In this document: positions 1-5,927 of the stretch, in pieces | Layout: each line of letters opens with the position of its first letter | How positions within the stretch are numbered: the first letter of the stretch is position 1 | Assembly: GCA_013813345.1 (NCBI GenBank) | Contig: JACCRW010000106.1 | Span: forward strand, 1-15,739 | Origin: Actinomycetota bacterium | GTDB lineage: Bacteria > Actinomycetota > Thermoleophilia > Gaiellales > Gaiellaceae | DNA: 15,739 nt | Direction: 5' to 3' | Notes under the pieces: model-generated | Databases searched by the model: none | What the model was told of the DNA's origin: nothing | The model's input: the letters and a program-made list of their open reading frames with translations, nothing else | Made by a program: the position numbers and the translations under genes

Positions 1-857
1 GCCCAGTCCTTGAAGCGCCGAATCGCCTCCTCGAGCCGCTCGATCTCCTTCTGCTGGGTCACGAACTGCTGCTGCTGGCGCTGCAGCTCGAGCTCGCGCG
101 CCAGCGTGTAGGCGGAGTAGTTGCCCGCCCACATCCGGATCCGACCGCGGTCGAGCGAGGCGATCTCGGAGACCGTCTCGTCGAGCAGATAGCGATCGTG
201 GGAGACGACGACCGCCGCGCCGTCGAACCCCGCGAGCAGGCGCTCGAGCAGCGAGCGCCCCACGGCGTCGAGATGTGCCTCGGGCTCGTCGAGCAGGAGG
301 ATGTCGGGGTCCTGGGCGAGACACGCGGCCAGAGCGATCAGCTTGCGTTGTCCGCCCGAGAGCGCGGTTGTCGGCAGCCCGAGGTCGGCCTCCTCGATCC
401 CTACGTCGAGGAGCGTCGCCCGCGCTCTTCCCTCGATGCTCGGACCGCCGAGGGATTCCCAGCGCTCGAGCAGCTCCTCCTGACGACGCAGGACACGTGC
501 CATCTTCTCGAGGTCGCTCGCGAGCGCGGGCGAGCCGAGCTGCTCCGAGACGCGGTTGAGCTCGCCGTCGAGCTCGGCCAGGTCGGGGCGCGCCGCCAAG
601 ACGGCCTCGATCGGAGTGCGCCCGTCGCCGAGCGGATGCTGAGGCAGGTAGGAGACCGTGATCCCGCGCCGCCGCACGGCCGTGCCCGCGTCCGGCTCGT
701 CGAGTCCCGCGAGCAGGCGCATCAGCGTCGACTTGCCCGAGCCGTTCGCTCCCACGACCCCGACACGGGCGCGCGGCTCGATCGCGAAGTCGAGGCCGTC
801 GAGCACGGTTCGCGTCCCGAACGACTTGCGGACGGCGTTCAGCGACAGGAGCGCCAT
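1..857 (-). CDS. ABC-F family ATPase, N-terminal part (runs off the left edge)
   Basis: The first 285 codons of a soluble twin-ATPase ABC-F protein (Uup/EttA type) are present; the C-terminal half lies outside the window. ABC-F proteins have no membrane domain and generally act on the ribosome in translation or antibiotic protection. Visible in ATPase domain 1: Walker A GANGSGKST (residues 36-44), Q-loop near Q73, signature LSGGQRK (166-172), Walker B ending in catalytic D190-E191, and H-switch SHDR (H220). A Gln/Glu/Arg-rich helical stretch from about residue 249 is the start of the inter-domain linker. The usual DEPTNHLD is DEPEAHLD here. Start is the ATG at 857-855, two bases after the TAG of the upstream HTH gene, so the two are probably co-translated. 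Family is certain; which ABC-F subfamily is not. Confidence 0.93.
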   Translation of the reverse strand, partial: MALLSLNAVRKSFGTRTVLDGLDFAIEPRARVGVVGANGSGKSTLMRLLAGLDEPDAGTAVRRRGITVSYLPQHPLGDGRTPIEAVLAARPDLAELDGELNRVSEQLGSPALASDLEKMARVLRRQEELLERWESLGGPSIEGRARATLLDVGIEEADLGLPTTALSGGQRKLIALAACLAQDPDILLLDEPEAHLDAVGRSLLERLLAGFDGAAVVVSHDRYLLDETVSEIASLDRGRIRMWAGNYSAYTLARELELQRQQQQFVTQQKEIERLEEAIRRFKDW

Positions 858-859
858 GG

Positions 860-1243
860 CTACGAGCTGGCGCGGACGACGCTGAGGACGTAGTCGTACC
901 GTCCGTCGCGTAGTGCATCGACGAGGCGACCCGAGTCACTCGAACCGGGGCGCGACCCGGCCAACCCTGCCCGGCTCGTAAGCACCTCGTAGAGACGCTC
1001 GTCGCTCATTCCGGCCTCACGCCCCGCGGCGACGAGCCGCGGCACGACGGGCAGCGGCTTCCCGTCCGGCGCGAACTGCCAGGCGGGGTAGAGATAGTCC
1101 TGACCGGCCGGACGGCGCACACCGAGCAGCTCCCCCGCGCGTCGCATTGCATCGAGTCGGTGCGTTCCGATCCCGAGGCGGGTCGAGAGCCAGGAGCCTG
1201 AGAGCGATTCGTCGGTGAGCCGCCGTTCCACGGCTCGAATCAT
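860..1243 (-). CDS. Small HTH DNA-binding protein, excisionase/antitoxin-like
   Basis: 127 aa. The N-terminal half has a short winged-HTH look (WLSTRLGIGTHRLDAMRRAG), followed by LLGVRRP and a YLYPAWQF segment. The C-terminal half has helices ending in LVDALRDGRYDYVLSVV. The order HTH, then (L/F)xPAWQF, then a final LxxGRxxxVL helix resembles actinobacterial proteins annotated as DNA-binding or Xre/MbcA-like antitoxins with a toxin-binding C-terminal domain. I see no partner toxin next to it. I chose the ATG at 1243-1241 because it overlaps the stop of a 44-aa ORF (ATGA); an in-frame TTG at 1312 would add 23 Pro/Arg-rich residues without an evident ribosome site. It ends two bases before the ABC-F start. 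Function is inferred and only moderately supported. Confidence 0.7.
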   Translation of the reverse strand: MIRAVERRLTDESLSGSWLSTRLGIGTHRLDAMRRAGELLGVRRPAGQDYLYPAWQFAPDGKPLPVVPRLVAAGREAGMSDERLYEVLTSRAGLAGSRPGSSDSGRLVDALRDGRYDYVLSVVRASS

Positions 1244-1374
1244 GCCGGTACGAGCCGGCCGCGGCGACGCCGTCGGCCCGAGAACGTCCAGCGCAGTCCC
1301 TGCACGGTCCAACCCGCGAGCGCGAGCAAGAGCAGGCCGAGGGCGACGATCGTGAAGAGGAGGTAGCGGTTCAT
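1240..1374 (-). CDS. 44-aa single-pass membrane peptide
   Basis: A short reading frame begins at ATG 1374-1372 and stops at TGA 1242-1240. It encodes MNRYLLFTIVALGLLLLALAG at the N-terminus (one hydrophobic helix, about residues 4-22), then a short amphipathic segment with two Trp residues, then five consecutive Arg (RRRRR) and a short tail. The Arg cluster after the helix fits a cytoplasmic C-terminus. Its TGA overlaps the ATG of the HTH gene (ATGA), the same coupling used by other gene pairs here, which is the main reason to believe it is translated. No clear Shine-Dalgarno precedes the ATG. No family recognised. It might be an annotation artefact, but its composition is that of a real membrane anchor. 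Confidence 0.5.
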   Translation of the reverse strand: MNRYLLFTIVALGLLLLALAGWTVQGLRWTFSGRRRRRGRLVPA

Positions 1375-1476
1375 GGCGTCCACGCTACGCCTCGGCCCCG
1401 ACGGATTCGTCGGCCGTGACGCCGATTCCGGCTCATCCTCGCGGCGGATCTTCGCGTCGGTCAGCCGGAGGATGGG

Positions 1477-2016
1477 CTAGAGCTGCTCGAGCATTGCCTC
1501 CCACGAGGCGTCGTCCCCGCCACCGTCGAAGGTCGCAACGACCTCACCCCGTCCGTCGAGCAAGGCGACGAACGGCTGGTAGGTCGCGCCGAGCCTGCGG
1601 GCGAGCTCGCGGTTCGGATCCTGGATCTGCGGCCACCCCCAGCCCTTATCGGCGAGGAAGGCCCTGGCTGTCTCAGGCGTGTCGGCGACATTCAGCCCGA
1701 GATACCCGTACTTCGGGTGTTTCGCGACGAATGCTGCGTAGGCGACCGCCTCGCTCTGGCAGGTGCGTCACCAGGACGACCAGACGTTGACAAAGACGGG
1801 CTTGCCGCGGAAATCCGCGACGCTGAGCGCCTCGCCGTCGAGGCCGGTCCCGGAGATGTCGGGGCCGTTCCCGGCCGGCGGTTTGGCCGTCTCCCGCTCC
1901 GTGCTGCCGGCCGCCGACGGCGCGGTGGCTGCGCTCGGGGCGGGGCCATCGCCCTCGTTCCCGCCGCAGCCGGCCAGGGCGAGAGCCGTGAGCACGACGA
2001 GCGGCAGGATTCTCAT
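1477..2016 (-). CDS. Candidate selenoprotein: thioredoxin-fold (TlpA/ResA-like) lipoprotein with in-frame UGA
   Basis: Read through one TGA (1770-1768), this gives a 179-aa protein. Residues 1-17 are a lipoprotein signal (MRILPLVVLTALALAGC, lipobox LAGC, Cys17), so it should sit on the outer face of the membrane. A Pro/Ala/Ser/Thr-rich linker follows to about residue 50. Then comes a TlpA-like domain: DGEALSVADFRGKPVFVNVW, then SSW-(UGA)-RTC-QSEA, so UGA occupies the first Cys of WCxxC (residue 83) and Cys86 is the resolving Cys. After the UGA the frame stays open for 96 codons and keeps thioredoxin features: a GLNVAD strand, a WPQIQDP segment, cis-Pro motif TYQPF (P148), a VALLDGRGEVV strand pair and a C-terminal helix. 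Start ATG follows a divergent intergenic region; no strong ribosome site. In TlpA/ResA families the domain reduces or exchanges disulfides. The alternative is a TGC-to-TGA nonsense or sequencing error. Confidence 0.75.
1732..1761 (-). promoter_or_regulatory. Possible bacterial SECIS hairpin downstream of the in-frame UGA
   Basis: Counting the U of UGA as 1, nucleotides 10-39 can fold: UGC/GCA (10-12 with 37-39), an internal loop (13-16 / 36), GCG/CGC (17-19 with 33-35), bulged A32, AGGC/GCCU (20-23 with 28-31) and apical tetraloop GGUC (24-27). The tetraloop has the GGUC sequence of the E. coli fdhF SECIS loop, whose G and U contact SelB, and lies at nearly the same distance from the UGA (comparison from memory). 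Ten base pairs, two small irregularities. High GC makes chance folding possible. Confidence 0.55.
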
Positions 2017-2040
2017 CGGCGTCAGCGTACTCGTCCAGCG

Positions 2041-2068
2041 GCCGTTTCCACCCAACGGCGCCGTTTCC
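2041..2068. repeat. Two 9-bp direct repeats in the divergent 2017-2142 intergenic region
   Basis: The sequence gccgtttcc occurs at 2041-2049 and 2060-2068, start-to-start spacing 19 bp, in the 126-bp gap between the thioredoxin-like gene (minus) and the small membrane protein gene (plus). On the minus strand they read GGAAACGGC. This could be an operator or a sigma-factor element; the gap must hold promoters for both directions. No confident -35/-10 pair was seen. Confidence 0.35.
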
Positions 2069-2142
2069 GGTTCCCTCGCTCGGGGCACCCGCTTCCCGGG
2101 GAAAGCATGTCTGACCCGGCAACACCGATCGGAGGACAGCGA

Positions 2143-2457
2143 ATGAGTACCACCGTGATCGTGATCATCGTCATCGTCGCCCTGCTCGTTCTCGGCGCGT
2201 TGGCGCTGGCGGCGCGCCGGCGGCAGACCCAGCAGACCGAGGAGAAGCGAGTTGAGGCTCAGAGCACGCGCGACGAGGCGCGGACGAGCGCCCGTCGGGC
2301 CGAGCAGGCCCGGCTCGCGTCGGAGGAGCAGGCCGAGGTTGCCCGCCGCGAGCGGGAGTCGGCCGACGAGCTCGAGCGGCGCGCGGCCGAGGTCGACCCG
2401 GATGTCTCGGACGACGACCTCGAGCGGCCGAGGCGTGACCGCGACTCGACCGCGTAG
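2143..2457 (+). CDS. Small membrane-anchored coiled-coil protein
   Basis: 104 aa. It opens with a very hydrophobic helix (about residues 4-24, MSTTVIVIIVIVALLVLGAL) followed by ARRR, giving an N-out, C-in anchor. Residues 28-83 are charged and rich in Glu, Arg, Ala and Gln with heptad-like spacing, a likely coiled coil. The tail (84-104) is acidic then basic. The ATG at 2143 has a strong Shine-Dalgarno, ggagga at 2131-2136, six bases upstream. A 25-aa membrane peptide follows 60 bases downstream and both precede one terminator, so they probably share a transcript. It resembles single-helix envelope proteins of unknown role; no named family recognised. Confidence 0.8.
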   Translation: MSTTVIVIIVIVALLVLGALALAARRRQTQQTEEKRVEAQSTRDEARTSARRAEQARLASEEQAEVARRERESADELERRAAEVDPDVSDDDLERPRRDRDSTA

Positions 2458-2517
2458 CGAGCCGCACCCAGCTCGACTGTTCGTGCGTTGATCCACCACA
2501 CCGAACGAAGGAGACAG

Positions 2518-2595
2518 ATGAGCATCTTGACCATCATCATCATCGTCGTACTCGTCCTGCTCGTCCTCGGCTTCGTCGGCCGCGGCCGCTTCTAG
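2518..2595 (+). CDS. 25-aa hydrophobic membrane peptide
   Basis: ATG 2518 to TAG 2593-2595 encodes MSILTIIIIVVLVLLVLGFV followed by GRGRF: almost nothing but one membrane helix with a two-Arg tail. The ribosome site aaggag (2507-2512) lies five bases before the ATG, good evidence that it is translated. It sits between a membrane-anchored coiled-coil gene and a strong terminator. Similar tiny hydrophobic proteins occur widely in actinobacteria and proteobacteria, often stress-associated, but I cannot assign this one to a family. Confidence 0.7.
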   Translation: MSILTIIIIVVLVLLVLGFVGRGRF

Positions 2596-2617
2596 GACTA
2601 CGACCACGTTGCGTTAG

Positions 2618-2650
2618 GCCGCCCGGCACTTGCCGGGCGGCTGCGTTTTC
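2618..2650 (+). terminator. Rho-independent terminator
   Basis: A perfect inverted repeat, gccgcccggca / tgccgggcggc (2618-2628 and 2631-2641), is followed closely by tttt at 2646-2649. It ends the transcript of the two small membrane proteins. Confidence 0.85.
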
Positions 2651-2664
2651 GCGACTCTAGGAGG

Positions 2665-3450
2665 ATGCCGACCAAGCGTCTTCCCGGTGTGCTCGCGGAT
2701 GCCGACCGCCAGAAGAGTCTTCCAAAGCTCGGCGGGATGGCTCGTCCGAACGGCGTCGTGATCGTCAGCGAGCGATTCTGGGCGTTTGCGACGACCGACG
2801 GAGGTCTCTTCGAAGGCGCAATGCCGGCGCGGAGCTTGCGAGTCGCGAGGATCCCGCTCGTCCGCGGGTTGCTCCAGCTCGCGTCGTCCATGGCGCCTCT
2901 TGCGCGCGGGCGCGGTGTCGCCCGTGGCCGCGAGCGCTTCTTCATCCTCGCTGCGCTTGCCTTGTCCTTCCCGCTCGTGGCGCTCCCTGCTCGACTCGAG
3001 CTGCCGGCCGCGCTCGCGCTCTCTGCGCTCTTGCTTGCCTGGCTCTTCCGTGGGCGGACGCTCCGGCTGCACGGGGCCGAGCATCGCGCGATCGCGGCCG
3101 CCGAGCAGCGCCGGCTCGAAGCCTGCTGGAGCGGGGCCGCCTCGCCGAGCCGCTTCTCGCCGCGTTGCGGCACGAACTTCGCCGCACTCGCGCTGCCCGT
3201 AACGGTCTTCGCCGAGCGCCTCTTGCCCGTGGCCGGCGCCTCGATGGCGGCGAGCATGCTCGCCGCGCTCCTCGCGCTCGGTGTGACCATGGAGCTCTGG
3301 AAGGCGGTCCAGCATCCATCGGGACTGCTCCGGGGGCTCCTGCTCCCGGGCCTCGCGCTGCAGCGGCTGACGACGCGCGAGCCCGAGCTTGCCGACACGC
3401 GCATCGCACTCGCCGCGGTTGCCTCCGTGCTCCGCCGCGAGCTCGTCTAG
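2665..3450 (+). CDS. DUF1385 (YqhQ-like) integral membrane protein
   Basis: 261 aa, somewhat short for the family (usually about 300). Hallmarks: an N-terminal GGMARPNGVVIVSERFWAF block (residues 23-41), IPLVRGLLQLASSM, two central hydrophobic helices (about 93-127), the conserved HGAEHRAIAAAE motif, RCGTNF, two more hydrophobic stretches, and a C-terminal LALQRLTTREPE block. The His/Glu and Arg-Cys-Gly-Thr-Asn motifs are conserved in DUF1385, suggesting a metal- or substrate-binding membrane enzyme, but the activity is not known to me. The aggagg at 2659-2664 directly abuts the ATG at 2665, closer than usual; no better-placed start is evident. The stop TAG overlaps that of the convergent methyltransferase. 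Confidence 0.88.
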   Translation: MPTKRLPGVLADADRQKSLPKLGGMARPNGVVIVSERFWAFATTDGGLFEGAMPARSLRVARIPLVRGLLQLASSMAPLARGRGVARGRERFFILAALALSFPLVALPARLELPAALALSALLLAWLFRGRTLRLHGAEHRAIAAAEQRRLEACWSGAASPSRFSPRCGTNFAALALPVTVFAERLLPVAGASMAASMLAALLALGVTMELWKAVQHPSGLLRGLLLPGLALQRLTTREPELADTRIALAAVASVLRRELV

Positions 3451-4205
3451 GCGACGCCGCGCGCTGCCCATGCCCGCGCTGTCAGCACGAACGGAGCGGT
3501 GGGGAGCAACGTGCGGCAGTGTTCGCGCAGCTTGACTTGCCGATCCGCGTCGAGGCCGACCAGGTAGGAGCCGGCAGGACCGACACCGAGGGTGAACGGC
3601 TCCCACCACTCCTCGAAGCTCGGGTGCTCGAGGTCGGCCGAGAGGGTTGTTTCCTCGATCCCGCGCAGCCCTGCCGCCTCGAACAGCTCGGCCAAGTGAC
3701 CTTCCCGCGCCCCTGGGAGCCGAGATTCGTCCTCGATGTCGGGGTCGAGATCGTGTGCCGCACGCCAGTACAGGCTGAGTGGCCCTTGGCCGCCCGCGTG
3801 ATCCCAGACGCACGCGGCAACGACCCCGTCCTTCCGGGTCACGCGCCTCATCTCGGCCAGTCCCGCGATCGGGTCCGACATGAAATGAACGACGAGTTGC
3901 GCCAGTGCGGTGTCGAAGATCCGGTCGGGGAAGGGCAGTTGCTCTGCGGAGGCTCGTAGCACTTCGACCTCGGGGTTGCGTTCCCGAGCAGCCTCGACGA
4001 ACGGCTCCGACGGGTCGACGGCCGACACAGCCGCAGGCCCCAGCCGGGCGACCAGCTCGGCCGTGAGTGCGCCGGGACCGCAGCCGACATCGAGCACGCG
4101 TTGGCCGCCGCGTACCTCGGCGAGGTCCGCAAGCTGAGGAGAGAGCAGAACCGAGTATCTGCCCATGAAGCGGTCGTACAGATCCGCGGCAACAGCGAAG
4201 CTCAC
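3447..4205 (-). CDS. Class I SAM-dependent methyltransferase (UbiE-like)
   Basis: 252 aa Rossmann-fold methyltransferase. Motif I is VLDVGCGPG (residues 37-45), with the acidic SAM-ribose contact in AVDPSEPF, then a motif II/III region LRASAEQLPFPDRIFDTALAQ, and a post-core helix EMRRVTRKDGVVAACVWDHAGG, typical of small-molecule methyltransferases of the ubiquinone/menaquinone or generic type. The C-terminal 90 residues (EEWWEPFTLGVGPAG) form the substrate lid, so no substrate can be named. Start is GTG 4205-4203; the sequence from residue 8 (DLYDRFMGRYS) matches the family N-terminus, so the start is close to right. It is cytosolic. It ends tail to tail with the DUF1385 gene and is a single-gene unit downstream of tRNA-Ala. 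Confidence 0.9.
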   Translation of the reverse strand: MSFAVAADLYDRFMGRYSVLLSPQLADLAEVRGGQRVLDVGCGPGALTAELVARLGPAAVSAVDPSEPFVEAARERNPEVEVLRASAEQLPFPDRIFDTALAQLVVHFMSDPIAGLAEMRRVTRKDGVVAACVWDHAGGQGPLSLYWRAAHDLDPDIEDESRLPGAREGHLAELFEAAGLRGIEETTLSADLEHPSFEEWWEPFTLGVGPAGSYLVGLDADRQVKLREHCRTLLPTAPFVLTARAWAARGVA

Positions 4206-4290
4206 CGGTGGAATCTACGCTCTTGCCGGTCGAGGGCGACGGGGCCTCTACGGATGCGGGCCGGGAGCGAAGCGACCCTTTAGGGGTCTT

Positions 4291-4336
4291 GGCGCGATCG
4301 GAATCTGCTTCCGCAGATTCCCGATCTGCTTGCGCC
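4291..4336 (-). other. Imperfect hairpin downstream of tRNA-Ala
   Basis: Nested inverted repeats: gaatctgc/gcagattc (4301-4308, 4313-4320) with tetraloop ttcc, flanked by gatcg/cgatc (4296-4300, 4322-4326; one bulge) and ggcgc/gcgcc (4291-4295, 4332-4336). It lies about 10 bases beyond the tRNA 3' end on its strand. It has no T-run, so it may be a processing or rho-assisted termination structure. Confidence 0.45.
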
Positions 4337-4346
4337 CCAAAAGATA

Positions 4347-4419
4347 TGGAGCGTGCCGGGATCGAACCGGCGACCTCCGCCTTGCAAAGGCGGCGCTCTC
4401 CCAGCTGAGCTAACGCCCC
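4347..4419 (-). tRNA. tRNA-Ala (anticodon UGC)
   Basis: 73 nt. Acceptor stem GGGGCGU pairs with ACGCUCC, containing the G3-U70 pair that identifies tRNA-Ala, with discriminator A73. The D-arm (TTAGCTCAGCTGGGAGAGC), anticodon stem CCGCC/GGCGG with loop TTTGCAA (anticodon at 4386-4384) and T-arm with GTTCGATCC are all regular. The 3' CCA is not encoded. Confidence 0.97.
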
Positions 4420-4429
4420 GAGCGGGAAA

Positions 4430-4435
4430 AGTGTA
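4430..4435 (-). promoter_or_regulatory. Possible -10 element for tRNA-Ala
   Basis: On the minus strand TACACT ends 10 bases upstream of the tRNA 5' end, at a suitable distance for a short leader. No good -35 was found. It falls between the tRNA and the stop of the coiled-coil gene. Confidence 0.3.
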
Positions 4436-4442
4436 GAGGACG

Positions 4443-5534
4443 CTAGTTCAGGGGCCGGTCGTCGACCGGAGTCCGCTGGCTGCGATCCTGGAGCGAGCGC
4501 AAGCCTGCGCTGAACGTCTGGGTCGTCTCTCGGCGGCCACGACCGCGCTGCTCGAGTCGGCGAATTCGGGCCTCGAGCGCGTCGAGCTCGGCCGTCGGCG
4601 GCGTTTCTCGCGCGAGCAGGGCTCGCTCGCGCACAGCGAGCTGCAACTCCTGCTCGGCGAGCGCGTCGCTTCGGGCGGCGAGCTCGGCGCGGGTCCTCAC
4701 GAATGCCAGGTCCGCGGAGCGCAGCTCCTCGAGCCGAGCCTCGGCGCGCGCAGCTTCTTCGTGCTCGCCGGCTCGCGCCTGCTCCTGCTCCGAGAGAGCG
4801 GAGGCGCGGTCGGCCAGCGCCCGTTCGAGAGCTTCGAGCTCCTCGGCCCGACGCTGCTCCTCGCCCTCCCGTTCGGCCACGTCCCTCTCGGCCGCTGCCA
4901 GCGCTGTCTCTCGCGCCGCCAGCTCACGCTCGCGCATGTCGTCGGCTGGGGGAGCAACGGAACCGTCCTCCGCGAGACGCTGAGTCGTCGCCTCGTTTAG
5001 GTAAGCCTCTCGTTCGTCGAGGTCGGCGGCACGAGCGTCGAGCTCGAGGATGCGTGCGTCGAGCTCCTCCGCTCGAACCGCCTCCTGATTCGAGGGCTTC
5101 GCGTCGAGCGCACCGTTCTCGAGCGCTCCCTCGCCGGCCGACCGCTCCTGCGCTTCGGCGAGCTCCAGCTCTCGCGACGCAAGCGCTTCCCGAACGGCAG
5201 CAAGCTCCGAGCGCAGCTCCTCCATCGCCGCCTGCTCCCTCTCGTCGCTGCGGGATGCGCGCGCGGACTGGGCCTCGGCAAGCCACGCACCCACCGCCTT
5301 CAGCCGCGGACCCTTCGCCGCGGCGAGTTCCTGCTCTCGCTTCGCCACCCGTGTGAGGGCTTGCTCCAGCTCGCGTTCTCGTACCTGAACGTGGGCGACG
5401 CGATCGGCGAGCGCAGCCTTGAGCGACTCGATCTCGGCGGCAGCGTCGAGGCGCTGTCGCTGCAGCGCCTCACGCTCCGATTCGACGTCGGAAGACTCGT
5501 TCTGTCGGTCGAGCAGACCGCGTAACCGGCTCAC
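4443..5534 (-). CDS. Long coiled-coil protein of unknown function
   Basis: 363 aa, almost entirely Glu, Arg, Ala, Leu and Gln with heptad spacing from about residue 15 to 345 (for example LQRQRLDAAAEIESLKAAL, ERELELAEAQERSA). No membrane segment, signal peptide or enzymatic motif is visible. Blocks such as ERELAAREtAL and AxREREL recur, so it may have grown by internal duplication. Two gaps in the coil, near residues 85-95 and 190-205 (VAPPADDMRE), could be hinges. Start is GTG 5534-5532, 12 bases after the DUF2630-like gene's stop, suggesting co-transcription. Such proteins are often structural or scaffold components. I do not recognise a family. Confidence 0.8.
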   Translation of the reverse strand: MSRLRGLLDRQNESSDVESEREALQRQRLDAAAEIESLKAALADRVAHVQVRERELEQALTRVAKREQELAAAKGPRLKAVGAWLAEAQSARASRSDEREQAAMEELRSELAAVREALASRELELAEAQERSAGEGALENGALDAKPSNQEAVRAEELDARILELDARAADLDEREAYLNEATTQRLAEDGSVAPPADDMRERELAARETALAAAERDVAEREGEEQRRAEELEALERALADRASALSEQEQARAGEHEEAARAEARLEELRSADLAFVRTRAELAARSDALAEQELQLAVRERALLARETPPTAELDALEARIRRLEQRGRGRRETTQTFSAGLRSLQDRSQRTPVDDRPLN

Positions 5535-5546
5535 GACCGGATGGTA

Positions 5547-5801
5547 CTAGGCGGCGCGGTCGAGCCTGTCCTCGGCTCGGGCGCGGCGGACGATATCCTC
5601 GCGCTCGCCGAACCTGATCCGAGCCCGCTCCGCGCGATGCCCATCCCACAGTGCCTGGAGCCGCTCGTCGATCTGCTTGATCTCCTGTCGCACGGTCTCG
5701 CTGAGTCCGCGCTCGCGCGCGCGAGAGAGCTCGGTATAGAGCTCGGTTCGCTGCTCACTCAGCCGCTCGATCTCTGCCTGAATCTCCGGAATCGTGTTCA
5801 T
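5547..5801 (-). CDS. DUF2630-like small protein
   Basis: 84 aa, all-helical and soluble. The N-terminal half (IQAEIERLSEQRTELY) is a coiled coil; the second half has DERLQALWDGHRAERARIRF followed by GEREDIVRRARAEDRLDRAA. The pattern of an LxxLWDxxRxxRA core flanked by charged helices is that of actinobacterial DUF2630-type proteins, whose function is unknown to me. Starts at ATG 5801-5799, with 36 bases between it and the 29-aa peptide upstream, and is followed after 12 bases by the long coiled-coil gene. Family call is by pattern and could be a near relative rather than DUF2630 itself. Confidence 0.75.
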   Translation of the reverse strand: MNTIPEIQAEIERLSEQRTELYTELSRARERGLSETVRQEIKQIDERLQALWDGHRAERARIRFGEREDIVRRARAEDRLDRAA

Positions 5802-5837
5802 GCTCGTGAAAACGTGATCGTCTCTCGCGTCATTCCC

Positions 5838-5927
5838 TTACGGGTTGCGGCTGAACAGGAACGCAACAATCGCGGCCACGCCGACGATTCCCGCCGCGAT
5901 CGCGACGAGCTCCAGCACGATCTCCAT
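5838..5927 (-). CDS. 29-aa single-helix membrane peptide
   Basis: ATG 5927-5925 overlaps the TGA of the zincin gene (TGATG), and the frame ends at TAA 5840-5838. The product is MEIVLELVAIAAGIVGVAAI followed by VAFLFSRNP: one helix with a Gly-rich face and a lone Arg near the end. Its position at the end of a rhomboid and metallopeptidase chain, with the same coupling at both junctions, supports translation. No family recognised. Confidence 0.55.
   Translation of the reverse strand: MEIVLELVAIAAGIVGVAAIVAFLFSRNP

Noticed and set aside
198..893. 231-codon plus-strand frame
   Set aside because: Shadow of the ABC-F gene on the minus strand, whose Walker and signature motifs are intact.
1746..1763. 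Alternative hairpin CC-U-GCC / GGC-GG with bulged U close to the UGA
   Set aside because: It is mutually exclusive with the longer GGUC hairpin, has a 7-nt loop of other sequence and is too close to the UGA.
1768..1770. TGA as an ordinary nonsense mutation (pseudogene)
   Set aside because: Not excluded, but no other frameshift or stop exists in the 180 codons, the stop is exactly at the Cys position and a GGUC hairpin follows, so Sec is preferred.
1768..2607. Long minus-strand frame upstream of the thioredoxin-like gene
   Set aside because: It would cover two plus-strand genes with good ribosome sites; the lipoprotein signal starting at 2016 is the real N-terminus.
4208..4408. Plus-strand frame with an AGIEPATSAL stretch over the tRNA
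   Set aside because: This peptide is the well-known artefact of translating the strand opposite a tRNA gene; the tRNA is clear.
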